The notes under the pieces: generated by a model
Told to the model about the DNA's origin: nothing
The model's input: the letters and a program-made list of their open reading frames with translations, nothing else
The model's database searches: none
Assembly (NCBI GenBank): GCA_946699065.1
Contig: CAMPDV010000130.1
Location: 496,001 to 560,000 of the forward strand
Origin: Loxodes magnus
Taxonomy: Eukaryota; Ciliophora; Karyorelictea; Loxodida; Loxodidae
Direction: 5' to 3'
Length of the DNA stretch: 64,000 nt
Translations under genes and position numbers: made by a program
Shown here: positions 11,608-24,028 of the stretch, one piece after another
Layout: each line of letters starts with the position of its first letter
How positions within the stretch are numbered: the first letter of the stretch is position 1

Positions 11608-12096
11608 GATTATAGAGCGCGTAGCACTCTCGTCGGTGCGCAGTTCTTTAAAAAATGTTTCATACTGACAAGAATGTTTGTTACTGATAAAATTATCAGA
11701 TACTGGTAGACCTTGTTCAATACTGGTATAATTATTCAGTACTGATAAAAATGTTCAATACTGATATAATTTTACAATACTCGTAATCTTTAACACTTGC
11801 TGGAGGTCCAAGGACATGGCAGGATTGTGTCTCATTGCATCACCAAAGCAGAGGACCACATGTGTCAATTATGGGTACTTAAATTCCCTTCCTCTGATGA
11901 AGATCCAATATTATTTCTTTTTCGTTCCACAATCAAAAATAAATTATGCCAAGACAGTGTCGAAGGTCTAAGAATCTAATGTCTCGAGGCCAAGCTAAAG
12001 CAGAGGAAGACATAAAGTCGATTATGGGTACTTAACTTCCCCAACCTCTGATGAAGATGACCTTGTTGTTCACCTTCGAACAACTATGGCGGTTTT
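11608..12096 (-). repeat. SINE-like retroposon, family C, unit 1
   Basis: Carries the common SINE 3' box in reverse at its left end (GAGCGCGTAGCACTC). Next to it are short imperfect repeats built on TTCAATACTGATATAAT-like sequence. Further on, two copies of a GCAGAGGA...TATGGGTACTTAA...CCTCTGATGAAGAT segment lie about 160 bp apart. The head at the right end is AAAACCGCCATAGTTG on the minus strand. The short frames at 11797-11979 and its copies fall inside it and are not genes. Confidence 0.6.
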
Positions 12097-12130
12097 AAAA
12101 AATATATATATAATTTATAATTAATTATAG

Positions 12131-12785
12131 TGATCCCATCTATCAATAAGGTTCGTCACTTTTTAAAGTTTAATAGTTTTGTTAAAATTTCCATTTCCAG
12201 TCTTCTTCTGGGTCTTCTTCTTGAAGCACATATCTATCTGTGCTATGTTCTCCCTTTTTTATTTTCATAATCTTGCTTCAATCAATCTTCATTCCAAGCA
12301 TTTGTTCATTTCTTCTTTGTCCTGCTATAATCACGTCTTCTAGAATTTCATACCCTGCGTATATCTTTCTTCTATAAATTCTTCCTTCCGCAATGCAATA
12401 TAGTTTACTTATGGTTCTTCATAGCTTTAAATTTTCTGCTTTCTGTTTTTATTGGAATTAGAAGCAGTTTCTAACTTTGTGTCCTGGTCTCTTGCAGTAT
12501 CAGCATCGCAGTATTTTCCTATAGGGAATATCTTTTATTGCAGGCTGTTTCTTCACATCCATAGGATCATTCCCCTGTATATTTTGCAAAAATACGCTTT
12601 CAGTTAGTTCTGCGAATTAGTCGAATTTTTTCTCTAGCTCTTCTATTTTGTTGTTTCCTGTCTATTTATTTTCATTTTTCATTTATTCTTATTAATTGTA
12701 CATCAGGTGCTCTATTTTCTTTCTAGTTCTTGAACTGTTCTTAGGAGGTTGAAATTTTCTTATTACAGCAATTGGAGTGCTTAAA
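12131..12785 (-). mobile_element. ORF1-only LINE-like element b, unit 1
   Basis: On the minus strand it encodes a CCHC zinc knuckle, CWYCKRPGHKVRNC, near 12490, with a charged upstream region and basic downstream region. This is the layout of the other ORF1-only elements. It is a fossil remnant with unclear ends. It sits directly beside SINE C in all three units. Confidence 0.55.
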
Positions 12786-12806
12786 ATATATTTTATTGCT
12801 CGTAAG

Positions 12807-13092
12807 ATGAATCCTTTTGAGAAGAGGTTTTTTACAAGAAGTTTTCCATTTTTTATATAGTAAAAATAAATTGGAAATATATTTAAAATATAATGCTCTC
12901 AAAAAGGTTTGCTTTGAAGGAAAAAATTACTTGAAGTCGATAATGAAGCCTCTCATATTTGGAAAACAGTTAATTATCTCATTAAAAAATGTTTGGAATT
13001 TCTCTAAAAGAAAAAATCATGAAAGCAATCTTAAAATAATCAAAACTTATGACAGTGAAGATCTTAGCAAGTTTAAAGTAAATATTTTTTAA
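12807..13092 (+). other. Open stretch with ATG starts, coding status unclear
   Basis: Two overlapping frames look possible. One starts at 12807 (MNPFEKRFF) and uses UAA/UAG/UGA codons; the other starts at 12817 (MRRGFLQEV) and has no UAA/UAG/UGA for 91 codons. The sequence is nearly unchanged in units 2 (17732-18017) and 3 (22668-22953), but so is the noncoding sequence next to it, so conservation does not help. No domain was recognised. Confidence 0.2.
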
Positions 13093-14060
13093 TAATAAAC
13101 TCATAAAATAAATGCTTATATGAGATAATTATAACAAGATAAATGTTCATTAAAAGCTATTTTTATATTTTAACTTTTCCATATTTTTTACATAAAACGT
13201 ATTTTAAATTAAATAGTTAGCAATAATCTTATTTATTTCATTTAATATTTCAATAATTAAAAGATATTAATAATTATAATTTCCTAAATTTTAACTATAC
13301 TTCTTAAATATAAAATGTTCTACACAAACTAAAAGTAAATAATTAATGAAATTGAACTCATATTTTAACTTTTAGTCTAATCTTTATAAATATTTTAGAA
13401 TAACTCACTAAAATTTCCTATAAAATATAAGCATAATTATTTTAAATACTTATTATATATTTAATCTATTAGATACATATTTAGTAAAATTATAATATGC
13501 TTTTAGTTTTAAAGTGATATTTATAACTAATTATTTAAAATAACTTAACAGATTACTTTTAATTTTTAATTATAAATTATTGCAAAAATAAAAATATTTT
13601 TTTAAATAAAAAAAAGTTATTCTTTCAATGCTAATGCAATGTAATTATTAAGAATAATAATTTAGCTAAGAAAAAAAATGGAAAGCAAGTAAAAGAAAAT
13701 TGAAGTAAAGAAAGTCAGGAAGTGTTCACAAAAAAATTATGACTTTAATAAGATAAAATTTTTTATTTTAATTCAAAAATTCAAAATTGTTAAATTTTCT
13801 TATATCATTAAAAAATCTAAAACTATTTCTTAAAACATAATATTATTTTTCTTAATAAATAAGATGCTAAAATTAACTTCTTTAAAACTATTTGTCTTTA
13901 AATATATTTTTAAAACATCTCAATGATATCTTGCTTTCAATTTTATTAAAATTAAAGTTTTTAAATTTTTATATTGATCTAGCAAAAAAATTATTATTCT
14001 TGTAATTTAAATAATTTTCTTTGTTTTATGTCTTTTTTTTTCAATTTCATCTCATTAAAA
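13093..14060. other. AT-rich spacer of unit 1, nearly identical in units 2 and 3
   Basis: Low-complexity A/T sequence. Only about one or two differences from the unit 2 and unit 3 copies could be spotted by eye, showing that this part of the units was duplicated or homogenised very recently. Confidence 0.6.
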
Positions 14061-14420
14061 TGATAAAATCTAATTGTGTTCAAGATTCCAAATTAATTAC
14101 TATTTTTAAGGTATATAGACTTTAAATAAAAATAATTATTCTATTAAAAAATATCCAAATTCTTTTCAAAATTTAGCAAATGCTTTCCAAAATTTGAAAT
14201 TTATATCAAAATTGGTATATCGATTGGTATTCGGCTCTGACCAAGTGTTATATTTTTAACCCACTTGCTTACATTCTATTCGTCTTAGCCTTTAATTCTC
14301 ACACTTAAAATAATTTAACAATTAGTTATGAGTATTCAAATTTATGTAAGTATAGTGATATCTTATTAAGTGATCTCACCTAGCCTACTCTTTGATTCTG
14401 AAGTTTATCCAATTTGATTT
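14061..14420 (-). pseudogene. Truncated 5' part of the minus-strand gene, unit 2
   Basis: Matches 9131-9490, the 5' portion of the gene at 8818-9490. The unit junction at 14061 removes the 3' part. The equivalent in unit 3 is 18986-19345. Confidence 0.45.
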
Positions 14421-14758
14421 ATAATAAAAACTAAAATGATATTCTTAATAAAAAGGCTATTAATATTAATTTAATTACAACTAACTAGCCTTTAAATAAA
14501 ATATTAAAATATCTCAGTGATATTTTTATTTCAGTTCCATTTAAAGCAAAAATATTAAATTTATTATACTGTCCCAGTAAATCATCAGTTTAGTTTTTCT
14601 TTAATTGGATTATTATTTTTTAATATATTTTTTCATTATCTTTAAGATTTTATTTCAATAAAGGGATAGAAATAATTTTAATTTTTTTAAACTTTTTAAG
14701 ATAAATTTATCTTGTAATTCATTTAATTTAATTTAATTATGAATTAAATTAATAAAAT

Positions 14759-15256
14759 ATGGGAGCGAATTGTTGTTCGATTCGTGATGGGAAGGATTAA
14801 AATGAACCCTTTAAAACTATCGTTTTTATTGGACCTAAAAAATCGGGTAAAACTAGTATCATTTACTATTTGAAAAACAAATAGATAAAGAGATCTTATG
14901 AAGAAACTAAAAATATCATATAAGACTCATTTGAGTTTTAAGGAAAAAAATATGAGTTAAAAGATGTTCCGTCTTATAGTGATTAAGTTAAAGCTGATGC
15001 TTGGGTATACGTTATGGATAACAACAATCCTTAGTAAGTTTAGGAATTGAATGATTTCTTAAAAAACTAAGATGAAAAGACTCCAGTTCTTCTTTTAAAG
15101 AACAAAAATGACTTATCTGGATAAGCATAACAAGTTGAAGAATCCAGAATATAATGGGGAAAAGTATAAAATAATAAAATATTAAAGACCAGCAATAATG
15201 GAGAAAAAGTAGAGATGGGATTTGAATGGTTGCATCAAGAATTATGCAAAAATTGA
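14759..15256 (+). CDS. ARF-like small GTPase, repeat copy 2 (165 aa)
   Basis: Same gene as at 9828, starting MGANCC and ending ELCKN then UGA. P-loop GPKKSGKTS, NKND and the altered switch II (DVPSYSD) are all kept. It differs from copy 1 at many residues clustered in the first two thirds: GKDQ near residue 11, KRSYEET instead of KKQCEET, IIQDSFEFQG instead of IQQCPFEFQE, and EESRIQWGKVQNN. Some of these variants are shared with copy 4, others are unique, giving a patchwork. The frame is intact, so the copy is probably functional. Role and anchoring as for copy 1. Confidence 0.85.
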
Positions 15257-15502
15257 ACAAAAACAATTTATTTAAATCATTTCTTAATTAAAATAAAAAT
15301 AATATTAATTCAAGATATAAAAATTGAAAAATTATTTTTATACAAAAACTTAATAATTTTTATATAATTATTTGAATTTGAAATATATTTTAAAAAATTT
15401 ATTGTAGAAAATTTAAGGGATTCACTAGACAGAATAGATCGTAAGAGAAATTTAAGATATTAGAAAATTAAACCATAAAAATCTTAATACAAATACAAAA
15501 TT

Positions 15503-16381
15503 AAATGCTTGATGTTCTTGAAGGTATTTCAACCTTTTTACCGCCAGCCTCATGATTGCTCCAGAGGCTAAATATAAAAGTTTTAATGTCTCTACAACTC
15601 TTCTCCTTGATATGCAAACTGCCACTTAGTTATCCTTTCGCCTAGATAAGGATTGACATCTTTGATTTTTTATATTTTTCCAAATTTGTTGTAATATAAT
15701 CTTTCTCTTTTCTGTTTTAGTTGTTGCTGAATCTTCTTTTTTTTCTCCAACTTATTTTTGTAGTTTCAGTATTCTTATTTAAAGTTTTGAAATTTCTAGC
15801 ATCTTTTCCGTAGATGCATTCGATTTTCTTTTTGCTTCTCGCTTAAATCTTGGGTTATTTTTTCCTTCGATTATCATTGGGTCATTTCCTTGTTCTTGTA
15901 AATCCATTTATGTTATCTTTTACTGTTTTTCTTCTATTATTTCTATTTTGTTGATTAGTTCTTTCTGCTTCTATTGTTACTGTTATGACTAATTGTTCTG
16001 GTCTTGTGAAATATTTAAAAATGCATTAAGGTCTCTTTTGTAAATCATGAGTCTTTATTCTATTTCCTCTGCAAGTTCAAGCTTTCCATCAGTCTCTTAT
16101 TATCTTTCTTCTGCCTTTGACCTCTTCCTGGAGGTCAAGCACCACTTTTATCAGGTATTCATAGCTTATTTACTGCTCTATGGTGAGATTCGAGACTTCC
16201 GAGCGTATAATACTTTTAGCATATTTCCTTGGCTTTTTCTTCAGAAGTAGGAGAATCAATTTGATGGTTGATCCTTTTTATTCCGATTTCCTGATCCTAG
16301 TCTCTCTAGGATATCGTTAACTTCTGCCTTTTTGGAGCCGCGAAAAATCCTGATTTGAATCCTGGGATAATTTTTATCCAT
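15503..16381 (-). mobile_element. ORF1-only LINE-like element a, unit 2
   Basis: Copy of 10572-11450 at the same place in the unit, with the same terminal hairpin at its left end. Broken remnant. Confidence 0.65.
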
Positions 16382-16542
16382 AAAATTCCTAAATTCTCAA
16401 TGAGCCAATGGAAATAGATCAATAACCTGTAACAAAAGATTTTCTAGTTAAAGAGTTAAGATTGCTGAAATTGTAAGCGGGTAGGAAATAAATAAGGATA
16501 TTGCTAGCAATTTAAGCAAAAAGAAAAGAGAATAAATAAATT

Positions 16543-17033
16543 TGATTATAGAGTGCGTAGCACTCTCGTCGGTGCGCAGTTCTTTAAAAAATGTTTCATA
16601 CTGACAAGAATGTTTGTTACTGATAAAATTATCAGATACTGGTAGACCTTGTTCAATACTGGTATAATTATTCAGTACTGATAAAAATGTTCAATACTGA
16701 TATAATTTTACAATACTCGTAATCTTTAATACTTGCTGGAGGTCCAAGGACATGGCAGGATTGTGTCTCATTGCATCACCAAAGCAGAGGACCACATGTG
16801 TCAATTATGGGTACTTAAATTCCCCACCTCTGATGAAGATCCAATATTATTTCTTTTTCGTTCCACAATCAAAAATAAATTATGCCAAGACAGTGTCGAA
16901 GGTCTAAGAATCTTATGTCTCGAGGCCAAGCTAAAGCAGAGGAAGACATAAAGTCGATTATGGGTACTTAACTTCCCCAACCTCTGATGAAGATGACCTT
17001 GTTGTTCACCTTCGAACAACTATGGCGGTTTTA
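16543..17033 (-). repeat. SINE-like retroposon, family C, unit 2
   Basis: Copy of 11608-12096 with the common 3' box at the left end and the same internal duplication. The frames at 16733-16951 and 16801-17019 lie inside it. Confidence 0.6.
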
Positions 17034-17066
17034 AAAAATATATATATAATTTATAATTAATTATAG

Positions 17067-17710
17067 TGATCCCATCTATCAATAAGGTTCGTCACTTTTT
17101 AAAGTTTAATAGTTTTGTTAAAATTTCCATTTCCAGTCTTCTTCTTGAAGCACATATCTATCTGTGCTATGTTCTCCCTTTTTTATTTTCATAATCTTGC
17201 TTCAATCAATCTTCATTCCAAGCATTTGTTCATTTCTTCTTTGTCCTGCTATAATCACGTCTTCTAGAATTTCATACCCTGCGTATATCTTTCTTCTATA
17301 AATTCTTCCTTCCGCAATGCAATATAGTTTACTTATGGTTCTTCATAGCTTTAAATTTTCTGCTTTCTGTTTTTATTGGAATTAGAAGCAGTTTCTAACT
17401 TTGTGTCCTGGTCTCTTGCAGTATCAGCATCGCAGTATTTTCCTATAGGGAATATCTTTTATTGCAGGCTGTTTCTTCACATCCATAGGATCATTCCCCT
17501 GTATATTTTGCAAAAATATGCTTTCAGTTAGTTCTGCGAATTAGTCGAATTTTTTCTCTAGCTCTTCTATTTTGTTGTTTCCTGTCTATTTATTTTCATT
17601 TTTCATTTATTCTTATTAATTGTACATCAGGTGCTCTATTTTTCTTTCTAGTTCTTGAACTGTTCTTAGGAGGTTGAAATTTTCTTATTACAGCAATTGG
17701 AGTGCTTAAA
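17067..17710 (-). mobile_element. ORF1-only LINE-like element b, unit 2
   Basis: Copy of 12131-12785, including the CCHC knuckle coding segment. Remnant. Confidence 0.55.
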
Positions 17711-18985
17711 ATATATTTTATTGCTCGTAAGATGAATCCTTTTGAGAAGAGGTTTTTTACAAGAAGTTTTCCATTTTTTATATAGTAAAAATAAATTGGA
17801 AATATATTTAAAATATAATGCTCTCAAAAAGGTTTGCTTTGAAGGAAAAAATTACTTGAAGTCGATAATGAAGCCTCTCATATTTGGAAAACAGTTAATT
17901 ATCTCATTAAAAAATGTTTGGAATTTCTCTAAAAGAAAAAATCATGAAAGCAATCTTAAAATAATCAAAACTTATGACAGTGAAGATCTTAGCAAGTTTA
18001 AAGTAAATATTTTTTAATAATAAACTCATAAAATAAATGCTTATATGAGATAATTATAACAAGATAAATGTTCATTAAAAGCTATTTTTATATTTTAACT
18101 TTTCCATATTTTTTACATAAAACGTATTTTAAATTAAATAGTTAGCAATAATCTTATTTATTTCATTTAATATTTCAATAATTAAAAGATATTAATAATT
18201 ATAATTTCCTAAATTTTAACTATACTTCTTAAATATAAAATGTTCTACACAAACTAAAAGTAAATAATTAATGAAATTGAACTCATATTTTAACTTTTAG
18301 TCTAATCTTTATAAATATTTTAGAATAACTCACTAAAATTTCCTATAAAATATAAGCATAATTATTTTAAATACTTATTATATATTTAATCTATTAGATA
18401 CATATTTAGTAAAATTATAATATGCTTTTAGTTTTAAAGTGATATTTATAACTAATTATTTAAAATAACTTAACAGATTACTTTTAATTTTTAATTATAA
18501 ATTATTGCAAAAATAAAAATATTTTTTTAAATAAAAAAAAGTTATTCTTTCAATGCTAATGCAATGTAATTATTAAGAATAATAATTTAGCTAAGAAAAA
18601 AAATGGAAAGCAAGTAAAAGAAAATTGAAGTAAAGAAAGTCAGGAAGTGTTCACAAAAAAATTATGACTTTAATAAGATAAAATTTTTTATTTTAATTCA
18701 AAAATTCAAAATTGTTAAATTTTCTTATATCATTAAAAAATCTAAAACTATTTCTTAAAACATAATATTATTTTTCTTAATAAATAAGATGCTAAAATTA
18801 ACTTCTTTAAAACTATTTGTCTTTAAATATATTTTTAAAACATCTCAATGATATCTTGCTTTCAATTTTATTAAAATTAAAGTTTTTAAATTTTTATATT
18901 GATCTAGCAAAAAAATTATTATTCTTGTAATTTAAATAATTTTCTTTGTCTTATGTCTTTTTTTTTCAATTTCATCTCATTAAAA
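17711..18985. other. Unit 2 right part: open stretch and spacer
   Basis: Copy of 12786-14060. It holds the same unclear open stretch (17732-18017) and AT-rich spacer. Confidence 0.5.
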
Positions 18986-19345
18986 TGATAAAATCTAATT
19001 GTGTTCAAGATCCCAAATTAATTACTATTTTTAAGGTCTATAGACTTTAAATAAAAATAATTATTCTATTAAAAAATATCCAAAATCTTTAAAATTTAGC
19101 AAATGCTTTCCAAAATTTGAAATTTATATCAAAATTGGTATATCGATTGGTATTCGGCTCTGACCAAGTGTTATATTTTTAACCCACTTGCTTACATTCT
19201 ATTCGTCTTAGCCTTTAATTCTCACACTTAAAATAATTTAACAATTAGTTATGAGTATTCAAATTTATGTAAGTATAGTGATATCTTATTAAGTGATCTC
19301 ACCTAGCCTACTCTTTGATTCTGAAGTTTATCCAATTTGATTTAT
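18986..19345 (-). pseudogene. Truncated 5' part of the minus-strand gene, unit 3
   Basis: Matches 9131-9490 and 14061-14420. Cut at the unit junction; the 3' part of the gene is missing. Confidence 0.45.
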
Positions 19346-19680
19346 AATAAAAACTAAAATGATATTCTTAATAAAAAGGCTATTAATATTAATTTAATTA
19401 CAACTAATTAGCCTTTAAATAAAATATTAAAATATCTCAGTGATATTTTTATTTCAGTTCCATTTAAAGCAAAAATATTAAATTTATTATACTGTCCCAG
19501 TAAATCATCAGTTTAGTTTTTCTTTAATTAGATTATTATTTTTTAATCTATTTTTCATTATCTTTAAGACTTTATTTCAATAAAGGGATAGAAATAATTT
19601 TAATTTTTTTAAACTTTTTAAGATAAATTTATCTTGTAATTCATTTAATTTAATTTAATTATGAATTAAATTAATAAAAT

Positions 19681-20175
19681 ATGGGAGCGGAATGTTGTTC
19701 GATTCGTGAGAAGGATAAAAATGAACCCTTTAAAACTATCGTTTTTATTGGACCTAAAAAATCGGGTAAAACTAGTATCATTTACTTTTTGAAAAACAAG
19801 TAGATGAAGAAATAATGTGAAGAAACTAAAAATATCCAATAATGCCCATTTGAGTTTTAAGAAAAAAAATATGAGTTAAAAGATGTTCCGTCTTATAATG
19901 ATTAAGTTAAAGCTGATGCTTGGGTATACGTTATGGATAACAACAATCCTTAGTAAGTTTAGGAATTGAATGATTTCTTAAAAAACTAAGATGGAAAGAC
20001 TCCAGTTCTTCTTTTAAAGAACAAAAATGACTTATCTGGATAAGCATAACAAGTTGATGAATCCAAAATATAATGGGGAAAAGTATAAAATTATAAAACA
20101 TATGATACCAGCAATAATGGAGAAAAAGTAGAGATGGGATTTGAATGGTTGCATCAAGAATTATGCAAAAAATGA
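19681..20175 (+). CDS. ARF-like small GTPase, repeat copy 3 (164 aa)
   Basis: Starts MGAECCSIREKD, one codon shorter in the N-terminal linker than copies 1 and 2, and ends on UGA. P-loop GPKKSGKTS, NKND and DVPSYND are kept. It shares YFLKNKQMKKQC with copy 4 but CPFEFQEKKYEL with copy 1. It has a private NYKTYDTSNN where the others have ILKTSNN. The frame is intact. The mix of shared blocks suggests gene conversion among copies. N-terminal Gly2 and the Cys pair again predict lipid anchoring. Confidence 0.85.
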
Positions 20176-20425
20176 ACAAAAACAATTTATTTAAATCATC
20201 ATTTCTTAATTAAAATAAAAAATAATATTAATTCAAGATATAAAAATTGAAAAATTATTTTTATACAAAAACTTAATAATTTTTATATAATTATTTGAAT
20301 TTGAAATATATTTTAAAAAATTTATTGTAGAAAATTTAAGGGATTCACTAGACAGAATAGATCGTAAGAGAAATTTAAGATATTAGAAAATTAAACCATA
20401 AAAATCTTAATACAAATACAAAATT

Positions 20426-21304
20426 AAATGCTTGATGTTCTTGAAGGTATTTCAACCTTTTTACCGCCAGCCTCATGATTGCTCCAGAGGCTAAATATAA
20501 AAGTTTTAATGTCTCTACAACTCTTCTCCTTGATATGCAAACTGCCACTTAGTTATCCTTTCGCCTAGATAAGGATTGACATCTTTGATTTTTTATATTT
20601 TTCCAAATTTGTTGTAATATAATCTTTCTCTTTTCTGTTTTAGTTGTTGCTGAATCTTCTTTTTATTCTCCAACTTATTTTTGTAGTTTCAGTATTCTTA
20701 TTTAAAGTTTTGAAATTTCTAGCATCTTTTCCGTAGATGCATTCGAGTTTCTTTTTGCTTCTCGCTTAAATCTTGGGTTATTTTTTCCTTCGATTATCAT
20801 TGGGTCATTTCCTTGTTCTTGTAAATCCATTTATGTTATCTTTTACTGTTTTTCTTCTATTATTTCTATTTTGTTGATTAGTTCTTTCTGCTTCTATTGT
20901 TACTGTTATGACTAATTGTTCTGGTCTTGTGAAATATTTAAAAATGCATTAAGGTCTCTTTTGTAAATCATGAGTCTTTATTCTATTTCCTCTGCAAGTT
21001 CAAGCTTTCCATCAGTCTATTATTATCTTTCTTCTGCTTTTGACCTCTTCCTGGAGGTCAAGCACCACTTTTATCAGGTATTCATAGCTTATTTACTGCT
21101 CTATGGTGAGATTCGAGACTTCCGACCGTATAATACTTTTAGCATATTTCCTTGGCTTTTTCTTCAGAAGTAGGAGAATCAATTTGATGGTTGATCCTTT
21201 TTATTCCGATTTCCTGATCCTAGTCTCTCTAGGATATCGTTAACTTCTGCCTTTTTGGAGCCGCGAAAAATCCTGATTTGAATCCTGGGATAATTTTTAT
21301 CCAT
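20426..21304 (-). mobile_element. ORF1-only LINE-like element a, unit 3
   Basis: Copy of 10572-11450 at the same place in the unit. Broken remnant. Confidence 0.65.
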
Positions 21305-21466
21305 AAAATTCCTAAATTCTCAATGAGCCAATGGAAATAGATCAATAACCTGTAACAAAAGATTTTCTAGTTAAAGAGTTAAGATTGCTGAAATTGTAAG
21401 CGGGTAGGAAATAAATAAGGATATTGCTAGCAATTTAAGCAAAAAGAAAAGAGAATAAATAAATTT

Positions 21467-21958
21467 GATTATAGAGCGCGTAGCACTCTCGTTGGTGCGC
21501 AGTTCTTTAAAAAATGTTTCATACTGACAAGAATGTTTGTTACTGATAAAATTATCAGATACTGGTAGACCTTGTTCAATACTGGTATAATTATTCAGTA
21601 CTGATAAAAATGTTCAATACTGATATAATTTTACAATACTCGTAATCTTTAATACTTGCTGGAGGTCCAAGGACATGGCAGGATTGTGTCTCATTGCATC
21701 ACCAAAGCAGAGGACGACATGTGTCAATTATGGGTACTTAAATTCCCCACCTCTGATGAAGCTCGCAATATTATTTCTTTTTCGTTCCACAATCAAAAAT
21801 AAATTATGCCAAGACAGTGTCGAAGGTCTAAGAATCTTATTTCTCGAGGCCAAGCTAAAGCAGAGGAAGACATAAAGTCGATTATGGGTACTTAACTTCC
21901 CCAACCTCTGATGAAGATGACCTTGTTGTTCACCTTCGAACAACTATGGCGGTTTTAA
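21467..21958 (-). repeat. SINE-like retroposon, family C, unit 3
   Basis: Copy of 11608-12096 with the common 3' box at the left end. Confidence 0.6.
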
Positions 21959-21990
21959 AAAATATATATATAATTTATAATTAATTATAG

Positions 21991-22640
21991 TGATCCCATC
22001 TATCAATAAGGTTCGTCACTTTTTAAAGTTTAATAGTTTTGTTAAAATTTCCATTTCCAGTCTTCTTCTGGGTCTTCTTCTTGAAGCACATATCTATCTG
22101 TGCTATGTTCTCCCTTTTTTATTTTCATAATCTTGCTTCAATCAATCTTCATTCCAAGCATTTGTTCATTTCTTCTTTGTCCTGCTATAATCACGTCTTC
22201 TAGAATTTCATATCCTGCGTATATCTTTCTTCTATAAATTCTTCCTTCCGCAATGCAATATAGTTTACTTATGGTTCTTCATAGCTTTAAATTTTCTGCT
22301 TTCTGTTTTTATTGGAATTAGAAACAGTTTCTAACTTTGTGTCCTGGTCTCTTGCAGTATCAGCATCGCAGTATTTTCCTATAGGGAATATCTTTTATTG
22401 CAGGCTGTTTCTTCACATCCATAGGATCATTCCCCTGTATATTTTGCAAAAATATGCTTTCAGTTAGTTCTGCGAATTAGTCGAATTTTTTCTCTAGCTC
22501 TTCTATTTTGTTGTTTCCTGTCTATTTATTTTCATTTTTCATTTATTCTTATTAATTGTACATCAGGTGCTCTATTTTTCTTTCTAGTTCTTGAACTGTT
22601 CTTAGGAGGTTGAAATTTTCTTATTACAGCAATTGGAGTG
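21991..22640 (-). mobile_element. ORF1-only LINE-like element b, unit 3
   Basis: Copy of 12131-12785, including the CCHC knuckle coding segment. Remnant. Confidence 0.55.
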
Positions 22641-24028
22641 CTTAAAATATATTTTATTGCTCGTAAGATGAATCCTTTTGAGAAGAGGTTTTTTACAAGA
22701 AGTTTTCCATTTTTTATATAGTAAAAATAAATTGGAAATATATTTAAAATATAATGCTCTCAAAAAGGTTTGCTTTGAAGGAAAAAATTACTTGAAGTCG
22801 ATAATGAAGCCTCTCATATTTGGAAAACAGTTAATTATCTCATTAAAAAATGTTTGGAATTTCTCTAAAAGAAAAAATCATGAAAGTAATCTTAAAATAA
22901 TCAAAACTTATGACAGTGAAGATCTTAGCAAGTTTAAAGTAAATATTTTTTAATAATAAACTCATAAAATAAATGCTTATATGAGATAATTATAACAAGA
23001 TAAATGTTCATTAAAAGCTATTTTTATATTTTAACTTTTCCATATTTTTTACATAAAACGTATTTTAAATTAAATAGTTAGCAATAATCTTATTTATTTC
23101 ATTTAATATTTCAATAATTAAAAGATATTAATAATTATAATTTCCTAAATTTTAACTATACTTCTTAAATATAAAATGTTCTACACAAACTAAAAGTAAA
23201 TAATTAATGAAATTGAACTCATATTTTAACTTTTAGTCTAATCTTTATAAATATTTTAGAATAACTCACTAAAATTTCCTATAAAATATAAGCATAATTA
23301 TTTTAAATACTTATTATATATTTAATCTATTAGATACATATTTAGTAAAATTATAATATGCTTTTAGTTTTAAAGTGATATTTATAACTAATTATTTAAA
23401 ATAACTTAACAGATTACTTTTAATTTTTAATTATAAATTATTGCAAAAATAAAAATATTTTTTTAAATAAAAAAAAGTTATTCTTTCAATGCTAATGCAA
23501 TGTAATTATTAAGAATAATAATTTAGCTAAGAAAAAAAATGGAAAGCAAGTAAAAGAAAATTGAAGTAAAGAAAGTCAGGAAGTGTTCACAAAAAAATTA
23601 TGACTTTAATAAGATAAAATTTTTTATTTTAATTCAAAAATTCAAAATTGTTAAATTTTCTTATATCATTAAAAAATCTAAAACTATTTCTTAAAACATA
23701 ATATTATTTTTCTTAATAAATAAGATGCTAAAATTAACTTCTTTAAAACTATTTGTCTTTAAATATATTTTTAAAACATCTCAATGATATCTTGCTTTCA
23801 ATTTTATTAAAATTAAAGTTTTTAAATTTTTATATTGATCTAGCAAAAAAATTATTATTCTTGTAATTTAAATAATTTTCTTTGTTTTATGTCTTTTTTT
23901 TTCAATTTCATCTCATTAAAATGATAAAATAAAATGTTGGTTTTATCTTAAATGTTTATTTCTTTTTCTGAATTTAAATTTCTTTATAATTTTTAAATTT
24001 AATTAAAAAATAAATATTAAAATAAAAT
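22641..24028. other. Unit 3 right part and junction to the lone GTPase copy
   Basis: Copy of 12786-14060 up to about 23921 (unclear open stretch at 22668-22953). About 100 bp of unique AT-rich sequence then leads into the GTPase at 24029. Confidence 0.5.

Larger units (their letters stand above)
9131..23921 (+). repeat. Head-to-tail triplication of a 4.93-kb unit
   Basis: Three successive units begin with TGATAAAATCTAATTGTG at 9131, 14061 and 18986; the third ends at about 23921, where sequence diverges after TGATAAAAT. Unit lengths are about 4930, 4925 and 4936. All inserted retroposons lie at the same place in each unit, so the insertions came before the amplification. The right-hand kilobase of each unit (13100-14050 and its copies) is almost letter-for-letter identical, while the GTPase gene and its 5' flank differ visibly. 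A fourth GTPase gene at 24029 has its own upstream flank and is not part of a full unit. Confidence 0.95.

Noticed and set aside
9131-23921. Prokaryotic repeat array or CRISPR-like structure
   Set aside because: The units are 4.9 kb, with no short spaced repeats; the gene content is eukaryotic.
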